Positions 7,176-16,233 of a stretch of 45,324 nt of DNA are shown piece by piece; position 1 is the stretch's first letter, and every line of letters starts with the position of its first letter. The stretch is from Peptococcaceae bacterium BICA1-8. Lineage in GTDB: Bacteria; Bacillota; Peptococcia; Peptococcales; BICA1-8. Where the stretch lies: assembly GCA_000802045.1 (NCBI GenBank), contig JUEF01000055.1, positions 1 to 45,324 of the forward strand. Reading direction: 5' to 3'. The notes under the pieces were generated by a model. That model was not told the DNA's origin, did not search any database, and saw only the letters and a program-made list of their open reading frames with translations. Position numbers and translations under genes: made by a program.

Positions 7176-10100
7176 ATGCCAAAACGAAGTGATATCAACA
7201 AGATTCTAATTATTGGTTCAGGTCCCATTGTTATTGGACAGGCTGCTGAATTTGACTATTCTGGAACTCAAGCCTGTAAAGCACTAAGAAAATTAGGCTA
7301 CCAGATTGTTTTAGTCAATTCCAATCCGGCTACAATTATGACTGACCCCACAACCGCTGATGTAACCTACATAGAACCCTTGAATGTAAAAACTCTCTCT
7401 GACATTATAGCTAAAGAACGCCCTGACGCGGTACTGCCTAATCTCGGCGGTCAGTCCGCACTAAACTTGTGTTCAGAATTAGACAAGGCTGGGGTTTTAG
7501 AAAAATACGCAGTCAAGGTTATCGGGGTACAAATTGATGCCATAGAACGGGGTGAAGACCGGATTGCCTTCAAAGAAGCGATGAACCGGCTAAATATTGA
7601 AATGCCCCGTAGTAAACCAGCCTACAATGTTGAAGAAGCAGAAAAAATTGCTCAAGAACTGGGTTACCCTGTAGTCATCCGCCCAGCTTACACCATGGGA
7701 GGCACTGGCGGTGGTCTGGTTTATAATATTGAAGAATTACGAACTATAGCCAGCCGTGGAATCTCCGCCAGTATGGTAGGGCAAATCCTAGTTGAGGAAT
7801 CAGTGCTTGGTTGGGAAGAACTGGAGTTGGAAGTGGTACGGGACTCCAAAAATCAGTTTTTAACTGTATGTTTCATTGAAAACATCGATGCCATGGGTGT
7901 TCACACAGGTGATTCCTTTTGTTCAGCTCCCATGCTCACCATCAGTCCCGAACTTCAGAAACGCTTGCAGAAATACGCCTATGCCATTGTCGAAGCAATA
8001 GAAGTAATTGGCGGAACCAATGTTCAGTTTGCCCATGATCCCAAAACAGGACGAGTTGTTATTATTGAAATAAATCCCAGAACCTCCCGCTCATCTGCTT
8101 TAGCTTCCAAGGCCACTGGCTTTCCCATTGCTTTGATTTCGGCAATGTTGGCAGCTGGCTTAACCCTCGATGAAATTCCCTACTGGCGGGATGGCACCTT
8201 GGATAAATACACCCCTTCAGGTGATTATGTGGTGATAAAATTTGCCCGATGGGCTTTTGAAAAGTTTCCCGGCTCTCAAGATAAGCTGGGGACACAGATG
8301 CGGGCCGTAGGCGAAGTTATGAGCATCGGTAAAAACTATAAAGAAGCCTTTCAAAAGGCAATCCGCTCACTGGAAATCAATCGTTACGGCTTAGGCTTTG
8401 CTAAAGACTTTAACCAGCGCTCCTTGGAAGAATTGCTGTCGTTACTGGTAGAGCCCACCAGTGAACGTCAATTTATCATGTATGAGGCATTACGCAAAGG
8501 AGCTAATATTGATGAACTTTATGGTCTAACCCATATCAAACCATGGTTCATTCAGCAAATGAAAGAACTGGTTTTGTTGGAAGAAGAGCTCCTAAAATTT
8601 AGAAATGATGGACTGCCGGACGAACTGCTGAGCCAGGCTAAGAAGGACGGTTTTGCCGATCGTTATTTAGCAATGCTTTTAAATTTAACAGAACAGGAAA
8701 TTCGTCAACGCAGAACCAGAATAGGGTTAGTAGAAGGCTGGGAAGCTGTCCCGGTAAGCGGTGTCGAAAACGCAGCCTACTATTTCTCCACCTACAACGC
8801 TCCTGATAAGACTACTTCTAGCGACCGGGAGAAAGTGATGATCCTAGGCGGAGGCCCCAACAGAATCGGTCAGGGAATTGAGTTTGACTATTGCTGTGTT
8901 CATGCGGCCTTTGCCTTACGAGATTTGGGCTATGAGACAGTTATAGTGAACTGTAACCCTGAGACGGTTTCCACTGACTATGACACCTCAGATAAGCTAT
9001 ACTTTGAACCATTGACAGTAGAAGATGTGCTAAGCATATACGAAAAGGAAAAGCCCCTAGGAGTAATAGTTCAGTTCGGAGGGCAAACACCTTTAAACAT
9101 TGCCGCTGAACTAGCCAAAGCGGGAGTAAAAATTCTCGGCACTTCCCCGGAAACTATCGATCTAGCCGAAGATCGGGACCGATTCCGTGAGATCATGGAG
9201 AAGCTAGAAATTCCTATGCCAGAATCAGGTATGGCGGTGAACATTGAGGAGGCACTGGCAATCGCCAACCGGATTGGTTATCCTTTGATGGTTCGTCCTT
9301 CATACGTTTTAGGCGGTCGCGGCATGGAAGTTGTTTACGACGAGGAAATGCTCCGCCAGTATCTAGCTGCTGCAGTTGGAGTTACTCCGGAAAGACCCAT
9401 ACTGATTGATAGATTCCTAAAGGACGCTATCGAAGCAGAAGCAGACGCAATCGCCGATGGGAATGACGCTTTTGTACCGACGGTGATGGAGCATATTGAA
9501 TTAGCAGGCATCCACTCAGGAGACTCAGCCTGTGTGATTCCGCCCATAAGTATTCAAGCCAAACACATTGATACTATTGTGGAATATACTAAGAGGATTG
9601 CCAAAGAAATGAACGTTGTAGGCCTGATGAATATGCAGTACGCCATTGCCGATGACAAGGTTTATGTACTAGAAGCCAATCCGAGAGCTTCACGGACCGT
9701 TCCTCTGGTATCAAAAGTCTGTAATATCTCCATGGCTCAGATTGCCACAGAAATAATGTTGGCGGCTGAAACCGGTAAAGAGTCCCCTGTCAACAAGCTT
9801 TTATCAAAGACAATTCCTCATTTCGGAGTCAAAGAGGCGGTTTTCCCCTTTAATATGTTCCCAGAAGTGGACCCGGTACTTGGACCGGAAATGCGTTCCA
9901 CCGGCGAAGTATTAGGAATTGCAGATTCATTTGGACTGGCATATTATAAAGCACAGGAGGCTACCCAATCTCCCCTGCCCATATCCGGAACCGTTCTGAT
10001 CAGTGTAACTGATCAAGATAAAGCGGCAGCCCTTGAGACAGCTAAAGAATTTACTAAAATGGGCTTTCAGATAAAAGCGACCGAGGGAACCCATAATTTC

Positions 10101-10403
10101 CTTAAGGAAAATGGGATCATATCCCAAAAGATAAATAAAGTGTTTCAAGGCCGCCCGGATATTGTCGATGGCATCACAAATAAGGAAATCAACCTAGTGA
10201 TCAATACCCCGTCAGGAAAACACAGCAAACACGATGACTCTTATATTCGCAAATCAGCAATCAAGCATAAAGTGCCGTATATAACCACCATGGCAGCTGC
10301 CTTGGCTAGTGCTAAAGGTATCGCAGCATATAAAGAAAAAAGTCTACAGGAAGCCAATATAAAATCTCTGCAAGAATATCATTCGGATATTCTCCCTCAA
10401 TAA
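7176..10403 (+). CDS. carB: Carbamoyl-phosphate synthase large subunit
   Basis: Makes carbamoyl phosphate from bicarbonate, ammonia (delivered by the small subunit CarA from glutamine) and two ATP, feeding pyrimidine and arginine synthesis. The 1075-residue length is full (E. coli 1073). It shows the internal duplication expected: two ATP-grasp halves, each starting with a GSGP/GGGP-IGQ-EFDY motif (IIGSGPIVIGQAAEFDYSG near the start and ILGGGPNRIGQGIEFDYC near residue 555). A C-terminal regulatory MGS-like domain follows from about residue 940. ATG 7176 is chosen because AGGAGG precedes it by six bases; an upstream in-frame TTG at 7155 lies before that site. carA is not adjacent, which is unusual since carAB are commonly paired, so the partner must be elsewhere. 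A perfect hairpin follows the stop. Confidence 0.97.
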   Translation: MPKRSDINKILIIGSGPIVIGQAAEFDYSGTQACKALRKLGYQIVLVNSNPATIMTDPTTADVTYIEPLNVKTLSDIIAKERPDAVLPNLGGQSALNLCSELDKAGVLEKYAVKVIGVQIDAIERGEDRIAFKEAMNRLNIEMPRSKPAYNVEEAEKIAQELGYPVVIRPAYTMGGTGGGLVYNIEELRTIASRGISASMVGQILVEESVLGWEELELEVVRDSKNQFLTVCFIENIDAMGVHTGDSFCSAPMLTISPELQKRLQKYAYAIVEAIEVIGGTNVQFAHDPKTGRVVIIEINPRTSRSSALASKATGFPIALISAMLAAGLTLDEIPYWRDGTLDKYTPSGDYVVIKFARWAFEKFPGSQDKLGTQMRAVGEVMSIGKNYKEAFQKAIRSLEINRYGLGFAKDFNQRSLEELLSLLVEPTSERQFIMYEALRKGANIDELYGLTHIKPWFIQQMKELVLLEEELLKFRNDGLPDELLSQAKKDGFADRYLAMLLNLTEQEIRQRRTRIGLVEGWEAVPVSGVENAAYYFSTYNAPDKTTSSDREKVMILGGGPNRIGQGIEFDYCCVHAAFALRDLGYETVIVNCNPETVSTDYDTSDKLYFEPLTVEDVLSIYEKEKPLGVIVQFGGQTPLNIAAELAKAGVKILGTSPETIDLAEDRDRFREIMEKLEIPMPESGMAVNIEEALAIANRIGYPLMVRPSYVLGGRGMEVVYDEEMLRQYLAAAVGVTPERPILIDRFLKDAIEAEADAIADGNDAFVPTVMEHIELAGIHSGDSACVIPPISIQAKHIDTIVEYTKRIAKEMNVVGLMNMQYAIADDKVYVLEANPRASRTVPLVSKVCNISMAQIATEIMLAAETGKESPVNKLLSKTIPHFGVKEAVFPFNMFPEVDPVLGPEMRSTGEVLGIADSFGLAYYKAQEATQSPLPISGTVLISVTDQDKAAALETAKEFTKMGFQIKATEGTHNFLKENGIISQKINKVFQGRPDIVDGITNKEINLVINTPSGKHSKHDDSYIRKSAIKHKVPYITTMAAALASAKGIAAYKEKSLQEANIKSLQEYHSDILPQ

Positions 10404-10423
10404 CTAATATCTATAACGGGATA

Positions 10424-10465
10424 AAAAGGAACACGTTGAAATGACACAACGTGTTCCTTTTACTG
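10424..10465. terminator. Bidirectional Rho-independent terminator
   Basis: A perfect 15-bp stem: AAAAGGAACACGTTG (10424-10438) pairs with CAACGTGTTCCTTTT (10447-10461) around an 8-base loop. A and T runs on both sides let it end carB (plus) and the LarA-like operon (minus). It is closely related in sequence to the terminator at 24913-24948. Confidence 0.9.
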
Positions 10466-10466
10466 T

Positions 10467-11720
10467 TTATTCCTTTATAAGGTTATCTTTGTTATCAAAT
10501 CTAAATTCAAGTAAATCTTCAATTACCTCTAAAGTTTTATTTGCATTTATTTCGGGTAAGAGTGCTTCGGAACAATACATTTCATCCAGAAATAAGGTGT
10601 TTTTTATCCAACATATTTTTGCTTTTTCGGGTTCAGCAAAATGCAAAGTTTTTAAAGCACTCTCGATTACCTCTTTATCAGAATTCATGGTGACAGGAAT
10701 CATTCCTCTTAACACAAAGCCAGTAGTTAGACAATTTAAATAGCTAGACTTGTAGTCAATTTTATCGACTAGCCTTCTAGTAGTAAAATCTGCTAATCCT
10801 ACACCATTGGCATTACCATGGGATGCTTCTGTCAGGTCTAAGACCGCTACTCTTTGATATCTTGGCCTATCGGGTTCCTCAACACCATGAATACGCCACC
10901 TTCCGATTACATTAGTATCCATGCCTGTTCCACTATAATTTTTACCCATCTCATCTAAAATTAATAGGTCCAATTCTTCAAAAGGTACAGCAGGCATTAA
11001 TTCTTTAGCGTATTTTAGCAATCTAGCCTCTTCTTCATCAAATTGGGAAGGCAATAATCCTTCGATTACAGCGGTTTCTTCATAACCGTTTTCAACGATA
11101 GCCAAACCAGCAATAACATTAATCTGATCTCTTACTACCCGAGATAATTCAAGGATAATATCCCCAATTTCTTCAACACCCCGTGAATGAATAGAATCTG
11201 CACCTGGTGCTCGACCTAAACCAATACCCAGCATTTTAAGAAGTCCAGACTCCCTTGGCGCACGAAAAGCTGTATGAGCCTTTACTCTGTTTATAACTAT
11301 TACGCCGTCTGCCTCAACTGCCTCTTTAGCACAATAAACATCTATACTATGGGTAGGAGTCTTCCCGAGAAGTTCAACGTCTGATGATCCAATAACGGGG
11401 CACCCCATCTCCTCTTCGGTAACACCCAAATGTGCTAAAATTTCTTTTTGCCCTTCAGGGGTTCCTCCTCCATGGCTGCCCATAGCTGAAATAATAACAG
11501 GGTTCCCGCCTATTTCCTTAATATAACTAGCAACTCTTTTATATATCTTATCAATATTTGCTATTCCTCTACTGCCGCCAGTTATTGCTATTACTTTACC
11601 GTTACTTATCTTGTCATCCAATTTTAATTTTTTCAACTCTTCAACAGCCTCAGAAACCGGGTCCTCTAATTTTGGCCTAGGTAAAATTTGCCGAACTTTT
11701 ACTATTTTAGGTAGTTGCAT
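10467..11720 (-). CDS. LarA-family nickel-pincer-dependent racemase/epimerase
   Basis: A 417-residue member of the lactate-racemase (LarA, DUF2088) superfamily. These enzymes use a nickel pincer nucleotide to move hydride at C2 of 2-hydroxyacids. In numbering that starts three residues before my ATG, His86 (SHGGG), His152 (VKAH), Lys165 (LLKMLG) and His181 (SIHSRG) match the order and spacing of the LarA base pair His108/His174, cofactor-linked Lys184 and nickel ligand His200. ATG 11720 follows AGAGG by eight bases. Cofactor-making genes larB, larC and larE are not in the window. It is the last gene of an aminotransferase and homoserine-dehydrogenase operon, so the substrate may be a four- or five-carbon hydroxyacid. 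The exact reaction cannot be read from sequence. Confidence 0.8.
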   Translation of the reverse strand: MQLPKIVKVRQILPRPKLEDPVSEAVEELKKLKLDDKISNGKVIAITGGSRGIANIDKIYKRVASYIKEIGGNPVIISAMGSHGGGTPEGQKEILAHLGVTEEEMGCPVIGSSDVELLGKTPTHSIDVYCAKEAVEADGVIVINRVKAHTAFRAPRESGLLKMLGIGLGRAPGADSIHSRGVEEIGDIILELSRVVRDQINVIAGLAIVENGYEETAVIEGLLPSQFDEEEARLLKYAKELMPAVPFEELDLLILDEMGKNYSGTGMDTNVIGRWRIHGVEEPDRPRYQRVAVLDLTEASHGNANGVGLADFTTRRLVDKIDYKSSYLNCLTTGFVLRGMIPVTMNSDKEVIESALKTLHFAEPEKAKICWIKNTLFLDEMYCSEALLPEINANKTLEVIEDLLEFRFDNKDNLIKE

Positions 11721-11741
11721 TTTTATCACCTCTTATATTTT

Positions 11742-12800
11742 TTAAAAACCCCTGCATAATTCCCCTTTATCTTCCCTAGATAAATTTACTAAATCTCGTA
11801 ATACAGCTGCAGCCGCTGGGATCCTTCCCGAATCCCCTCCAGAAATTGTTAAACTACCCATTAAATCCGTATGAAAGGTAACTGCTTTCTGGGTTTTATT
11901 GATTCTACTTAAAGGGTGATCTAAAGAAATAGCTTCAGGTCCAACCCGAACCTTAACTTCACCTTCTTCTTTATAAACCCTTCCCAGCAATTTATACACT
12001 ATTCCTTCTTCTTTTGCCTGAGCTATATGTGCAGGTGTAATTTTTGTTATCCCTTGGCGAGCTATATCCTCTAGTCTAATTTTTGCTCCCATCAATGAAA
12101 TTGCTAAAATAATCATCTTATTTGCCGTATCATAACCTTCGATATCTAAGGAAGGGTCTGTTTCTGCAATACCCAAACGCTGTGCTTCAGCTAGACCTTC
12201 TTCGAAAGAAAGCTTATCTTCAGCCATTCGAGTTAAAATATAATTTGTGGTTCCATTAACAATTCCCTCAATGGCAGTAATTTCAGATCCTGCCAAATCA
12301 TAATAACCTACATTAACTGTTGGCAAAGCTCCGGCTGTTGCCCCGCCAAACTTAAATAACTTATTTTGTTTTCTTGCTAATTCCAGAATTTCAGAGTATG
12401 CAAAGACAACAGGTCCTTTATTGGCAGTTACCACATGCATTTTTTGTAATAATCCATTTCTAATATATGTTAAAGCTGGTTCCCCATCTTTAATATTTGT
12501 AGGAGTTAACTCTATCAGAATATCAGATTGACATGCTTGAATTACTTCTAATGCCGTTTGCTTCATCTTACCCATATCTGGATAATAACCAACAGAGCCT
12601 TTGTTTTTTATAGTATCCAATAATAAGTCAATTTCAAGTGGGTCTCTACTGACTACACCCCCTCGAGAATCGGCAACTCCGGTAATATTGAATTCAACAT
12701 TGTGCTTTTCTATTAAAAAATCCCTTTTGTCTTTTAAAATTTTTGCCAATGCTATTCCCACATTGCCAAAGCCTATTATGCATAGTGAGTACTGCCGCAT
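11742..12800 (-). CDS. hom: Homoserine dehydrogenase, short form without ACT domain
   Basis: Interconverts aspartate semialdehyde and homoserine with NAD(P)H. The 352 residues comprise an N-terminal Rossmann domain (IIGFGNVGIALAKIL, residues 8-22) and the catalytic domain, with TANKGPV near residue 130, GIVNGTTNYI near 185, and the AETDPSLDIEGYDTANK signature containing the catalytic Lys at about 223. It ends near residue 352 and lacks the C-terminal ACT domain that gives threonine feedback in many bacterial enzymes. The start ATG 12800 lies eight bases after the aminotransferase stop, with AGGGAG upstream. No aspartokinase or homoserine kinase is adjacent. Its place beside oxidoreductase and racemase genes suggests it may work in the catabolic direction or on an analogue (inference). 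Confidence 0.88.
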   Translation of the reverse strand: MRQYSLCIIGFGNVGIALAKILKDKRDFLIEKHNVEFNITGVADSRGGVVSRDPLEIDLLLDTIKNKGSVGYYPDMGKMKQTALEVIQACQSDILIELTPTNIKDGEPALTYIRNGLLQKMHVVTANKGPVVFAYSEILELARKQNKLFKFGGATAGALPTVNVGYYDLAGSEITAIEGIVNGTTNYILTRMAEDKLSFEEGLAEAQRLGIAETDPSLDIEGYDTANKMIILAISLMGAKIRLEDIARQGITKITPAHIAQAKEEGIVYKLLGRVYKEEGEVKVRVGPEAISLDHPLSRINKTQKAVTFHTDLMGSLTISGGDSGRIPAAAAVLRDLVNLSREDKGELCRGF

Positions 12801-12807
12801 TTGAAAC

Positions 12808-13998
12808 TCAACTCCCTAGCTTTTTATTATCCAATTGACTTACAGCTTTTTCTATTTTAATCATAGCTCTTTCTAAATTTTCCATTGATGTCGCATAAGA
12901 AATACGGATTTCATGAGTTGCTCTTTCACCAAATGCTGTACCAGGAACTACGGCTACACCTGCCTCGTATAAAAGATAATTTGCAAACTCCTCACCGGTC
13001 ATACCAGTTTTTTTGACATCAACAAATAAATAGAAGGTCCCACCTGGATTAGGACAGGATAGCCCTTTTATATTATTAATTGCTTTAACCATGAAGTCCC
13101 GACGTTTTTTGAACTCTTCCACCATCTCCTTAACAGGTTTTTGAGTTCCTTTAAGGGCTGCAACTCCTCCCCACTGAACCATAGATGTAGCATTTGAGAC
13201 ATTATACGCATGTATTTTTGCCATAGGAGCAATTAATTCTGCTGGTGCAGCTATATACCCAAGACGCCATCCTGTCATAGCATATGCCTTTGCAAAACCA
13301 TTTAAAACAATTGTCCTTTCTTTCATACCAGGAAAGGCAGCTATACTGTAATGTTTGTTGCCATCATATATAATTTTTTCGTAGATTTCGTCAGAAATAA
13401 CAATTAAATCATGTTTAATCGCGAACTGAGCAACCTGTTCCAAAACCTCTTTTCTTTGGACCCCCCCTGTCGGATTACTGGGATCTAGAACAACTAATAC
13501 CTTTGTTTTTTCTGTTACCAGTTTTTCTAATTCTACCACTCTAATTTGAAAATCGTCTTCAGAAGTAAGAGGATATAGAATAGGAACTGCATTATATAGT
13601 CGAGGAACATGAGAATAATTCAGCCATGACGGGTCAGGTACAAGTATCTCATCCCCTGGGTCTAAAAGGGCGCTAAGGGCTAAAAATACTCCTTCACTAA
13701 CACCGACAGTACAAATAATTTCTTCCATGTCATATTTAAGATTATTTTCTTCTTTTAACTTATCTACAATTGCTCTTCGCAATTCTTCGATTCCTTTATT
13801 TGGAGTGTAATGGGTTGCTCCCCCTCTAGTTGCTTCAAACATAGCCTCGCAGATATGCTTAGGAGTGTCAAAGTCTGGTTCTCCAATTCCAAGGCTAATT
13901 ATATCTTTGCCTTGAGCCTTTAATTTTGCAGCTTCCCCAAATATCTTACGTATAGGAGAAAAAGGAATACTCTCAGTTTTCGATGAAAATCTAGTCAA
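12808..13998 (-). CDS. Class I/II PLP-dependent aminotransferase (aspartate aminotransferase-like)
   Basis: Transfers an amino group between an amino acid and a 2-oxoacid using PLP. Start chosen at TTG 13998 because AAGGAGG lies seven bases before it; longer frames would place that site inside the gene. The product is 396 residues, usual for the AspC/AlaT branch. Visible motifs are GIGEPDFDTP near the N-terminus, DPSNPTGGV, SDEIYEKI, and the PLP-lysine region NGFAKAYAMTGWRLGY. The gene starts a unit with homoserine dehydrogenase and the LarA-like enzyme. Aspartate/2-oxoglutarate or another pair is possible. Coupling to the 2-oxoacid ferredoxin oxidoreductase upstream (amino acid to oxoacid to acyl-CoA) is a reasonable inference. 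Confidence 0.9.
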   Translation of the reverse strand: MTRFSSKTESIPFSPIRKIFGEAAKLKAQGKDIISLGIGEPDFDTPKHICEAMFEATRGGATHYTPNKGIEELRRAIVDKLKEENNLKYDMEEIICTVGVSEGVFLALSALLDPGDEILVPDPSWLNYSHVPRLYNAVPILYPLTSEDDFQIRVVELEKLVTEKTKVLVVLDPSNPTGGVQRKEVLEQVAQFAIKHDLIVISDEIYEKIIYDGNKHYSIAAFPGMKERTIVLNGFAKAYAMTGWRLGYIAAPAELIAPMAKIHAYNVSNATSMVQWGGVAALKGTQKPVKEMVEEFKKRRDFMVKAINNIKGLSCPNPGGTFYLFVDVKKTGMTGEEFANYLLYEAGVAVVPGTAFGERATHEIRISYATSMENLERAMIKIEKAVSQLDNKKLGS

Positions 13999-14103
13999 AT
14001 ATACTACCTCCTTATTTTTTTTTATAATAAGGTCCCGTGACCAATGGAAAATCAACTTACATTACTCTTTAGAGAAATTAAGGATTTAATTAAAATACTT
14101 TTG

Positions 14104-14134
14104 AAAAAATGGACCAACTATTTTTAGTTGGCCC
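14104..14134 (-). terminator. Terminator after the succinyl-CoA synthetase genes
   Basis: TAGTTGG (14125-14131) and CCAACTA (14114-14120) form the stem, extended by two G-C pairs after a mismatch, with a four-base loop. On the minus strand a six-T run (14109-14104) follows. It separates the kor-suc unit from the aminotransferase unit, fully or partly. Confidence 0.75.
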
Positions 14135-14167
14135 TAAGAAGGGGGTGAATAACAATTGATTATTGTA

Positions 14168-15040
14168 TTAAAGAACCTTTTTAAGAAGTTCTACTACATG
14201 GGCAGGACTTTCAGCAATTTGCACACCTGCTGCAGATAAAGCGGCAATTTTATTCTGTGCACTACCAGCTCCACTGGCACTAATTATAGCACCGGCATGA
14301 CCCATTTTCTTTCCTTTAGGAGCATTTCTACCGGCAATATAAGCAATAACAGGTTTACTTACATTATTCTTTATATATTCAGCGGCAAATTCCTCATCTA
14401 CTCCGCCTATTTCACCAATCATTACAATCGCTTTTGTTTGTTCATCTTGTTCAAACAATGGTAAAAACTTAGAGAAAGAGCTACCTGGAATAACGTCTCC
14501 TCCTATACCGATACATGTCGATTGACCAATTCCTTGTTTAGTCATTTCATTAACTGTTTCGTAAGAATTGGTTGCACTTCTTGACATTAAGCCAACTGGA
14601 CCTTCAATATAAATATTATGATCCATAAATCCCGCCTTGGCCTTACCAGGAGAAATAACACCGAAAGAATTAGGCCCAACTACAAAAACATCATCCATAG
14701 CTCTGTTTAAGTGGAAAATCTGCCTCATATCCTTAATAGGGACACCCTCGGCAATAGTTACAACAAGCTTAATCCCTGCTGCCATTGACTCTAAAAGAGC
14801 ACCATATGTAAATTTAGGTGGTACAAAAAGCACAGCAGCTTTAGCCTTTGTTTCCTTTATTGCTTCTTCAACGGAGTCAAACACTGGAACGCCTTCTATT
14901 TGTGTGCCTCCTTTACCAGGAGTTACACCAGCTACTACATTACTTCCATACTCCAACATCCTAGCTGTATGAAAGTGTCCTTCCCTACCTGTTATACCCT
15001 GTACTAACAGCCGTGTTGATTTATCAATCAGTATACTCAT
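14168..15040 (-). CDS. sucD: Succinyl-CoA synthetase (ADP-forming) alpha subunit
   Basis: CoA-binding and phospho-histidine subunit of an ADP-forming acyl-CoA synthetase, conserving thioester energy as ATP. The 290 residues include the N-terminal CoA-binding Rossmann domain (GITGREGHFHTARMLEYG, then GVTPGKGG). The active-site His lies near residue 245 in KKMGHAGAIISASGAG. ATG 15040 has AGAGG eight bases before it; a GTG three codons earlier is part of that site. It follows the beta-subunit gene by 28 bases. Beside a KorABCD-type oxidoreductase the simplest pathway is 2-oxoglutarate to succinyl-CoA to succinate plus ATP. Malyl-CoA or another acyl-CoA is possible. Confidence 0.93.
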   Translation of the reverse strand: MSILIDKSTRLLVQGITGREGHFHTARMLEYGSNVVAGVTPGKGGTQIEGVPVFDSVEEAIKETKAKAAVLFVPPKFTYGALLESMAAGIKLVVTIAEGVPIKDMRQIFHLNRAMDDVFVVGPNSFGVISPGKAKAGFMDHNIYIEGPVGLMSRSATNSYETVNEMTKQGIGQSTCIGIGGDVIPGSSFSKFLPLFEQDEQTKAIVMIGEIGGVDEEFAAEYIKNNVSKPVIAYIAGRNAPKGKKMGHAGAIISASGAGSAQNKIAALSAAGVQIAESPAHVVELLKKVL

Positions 15041-15068
15041 TATTTTCACCTCTGCTTTCTAGCTATTA

Positions 15069-16214
15069 CTATTCCGATGCTTTTAATACTTTATCTGCCG
15101 CATCCTTTAAACTATAGGCTATATTTATTCCTTCTCTATTTGCATCTAATAATAGCTCCAAACCTTGCTCTTTATTAGTTCCATCTAACCTGGCAACTAT
15201 TGGAACAGGGGATATTTCATCATACGCTTTTATAATACCTTCTGCAATTTCATTACACCTGGTAATTCCGCCAAAGATACTAATTAGAATCGTTTTTACA
15301 TTTGGATTTTCATTAATGATTTTTATCCCTTGGGCAACTCTTTCAGCAGTGGCACCACCACCTAAGTCTAGGGCACAGGATACTTGACCTCCCTGCCGTG
15401 CAATCCAATCAATGCAGGACATTAACATACCAGATCCATTACTAATTACACCAACATTTCCATTATCATTAATATCAATATAAAGGAAATTGACCTGCTG
15501 AGCCATTCTCTCGAATTGACTTAAAGGCATTCTAATATTCCAATCCAACAAATCTGCATGTCTAAATACCGCACTATCATCAATTTCAACTTTTGCATCA
15601 GCAGCGATTAATGTATTATCCCTTAATTTCATTAGGGGATTTATTTCTACTAACATGGCATCATAATCTACATATAACTTATATAGTGCCCTTACAATTT
15701 CAGCTAACTGTTTTTTTATTTCATTATCCTTAATGTCGGCTTTTTTTGCTAAATTATCTAAGTGAAAATTTTTCAGTCCTATAAGAGGATCAATAAGCAC
15801 TTTAATAATCTCTTCTGGGTTATTCATGGCTATATCCTCTATGTCTATACCACCAGACTTACTAAAAATAATGACAGGCATTCTGCTTTCACTATCTAAT
15901 GTTATTGCAAGATAATACTCTTCTACTAAGTCTACCTTTTCTTCTACAAGCAAAGCTGTTACAGTAGAACTCTTAAAGGCCTTCCCTAGCATCCCTTTAG
16001 CCAAATTTGCAGCTTCTAACGGAGAATCTGCACCTTTAATGCCTCCAGCTTTACCCCTTCCGCCTTCTAATACCTGTACTTTTACCATTGAAGGGTAACT
16101 AATATTTGCTAAGTTTTCCTCTAAGTTGTCTAGTGATTCTACAATTACACTTTTTGGAGTATTTATTCCATAGTTATTAAATAATATTTTCCCCTGATAT
16201 TCGAAAAGCTTCAT
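15069..16214 (-). CDS. sucC: Succinyl-CoA synthetase (ADP-forming) beta subunit
   Basis: Nucleotide-binding partner of the alpha subunit just downstream. The 381 residues have the expected opening MKLFEYQGKILFNNYGI, the ATP-grasp motif GGRGKAGGIK near residues 52-61, EINPLMKL, and the C-terminal CoA-ligase domain with SNGSGMLM, DLGGGA and ISIFGGITRC. The length is close to that of E. coli SucC. ATG 16214 follows AGGTGA at a good distance; an upstream GTG overlaps that site. The gene is 19 bases from korC, so it is in one transcript with the oxidoreductase, supporting substrate-level phosphorylation from its product. Confidence 0.93.
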   Translation of the reverse strand: MKLFEYQGKILFNNYGINTPKSVIVESLDNLEENLANISYPSMVKVQVLEGGRGKAGGIKGADSPLEAANLAKGMLGKAFKSSTVTALLVEEKVDLVEEYYLAITLDSESRMPVIIFSKSGGIDIEDIAMNNPEEIIKVLIDPLIGLKNFHLDNLAKKADIKDNEIKKQLAEIVRALYKLYVDYDAMLVEINPLMKLRDNTLIAADAKVEIDDSAVFRHADLLDWNIRMPLSQFERMAQQVNFLYIDINDNGNVGVISNGSGMLMSCIDWIARQGGQVSCALDLGGGATAERVAQGIKIINENPNVKTILISIFGGITRCNEIAEGIIKAYDEISPVPIVARLDGTNKEQGLELLLDANREGINIAYSLKDAADKVLKASE

Positions 16215-16233
16215 CAAAATCACCTACTAATCA

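Noticed and set aside
10441..10743. 100-codon plus-strand frame after carB
   Set aside because: It starts inside the terminator loop and lies antisense to the end of the LarA-like gene.
14000..14050. Island-type GntR operator before the aminotransferase unit
   Set aside because: Only a short GGTC-N4-GACC inverted repeat is present (14031-14042); the ATTGTTGACA module is absent.
13999..14055. Longer N-terminus of the aminotransferase
   Set aside because: It would place the strong AAGGAGG site inside the gene, and the added residues are not family-like.
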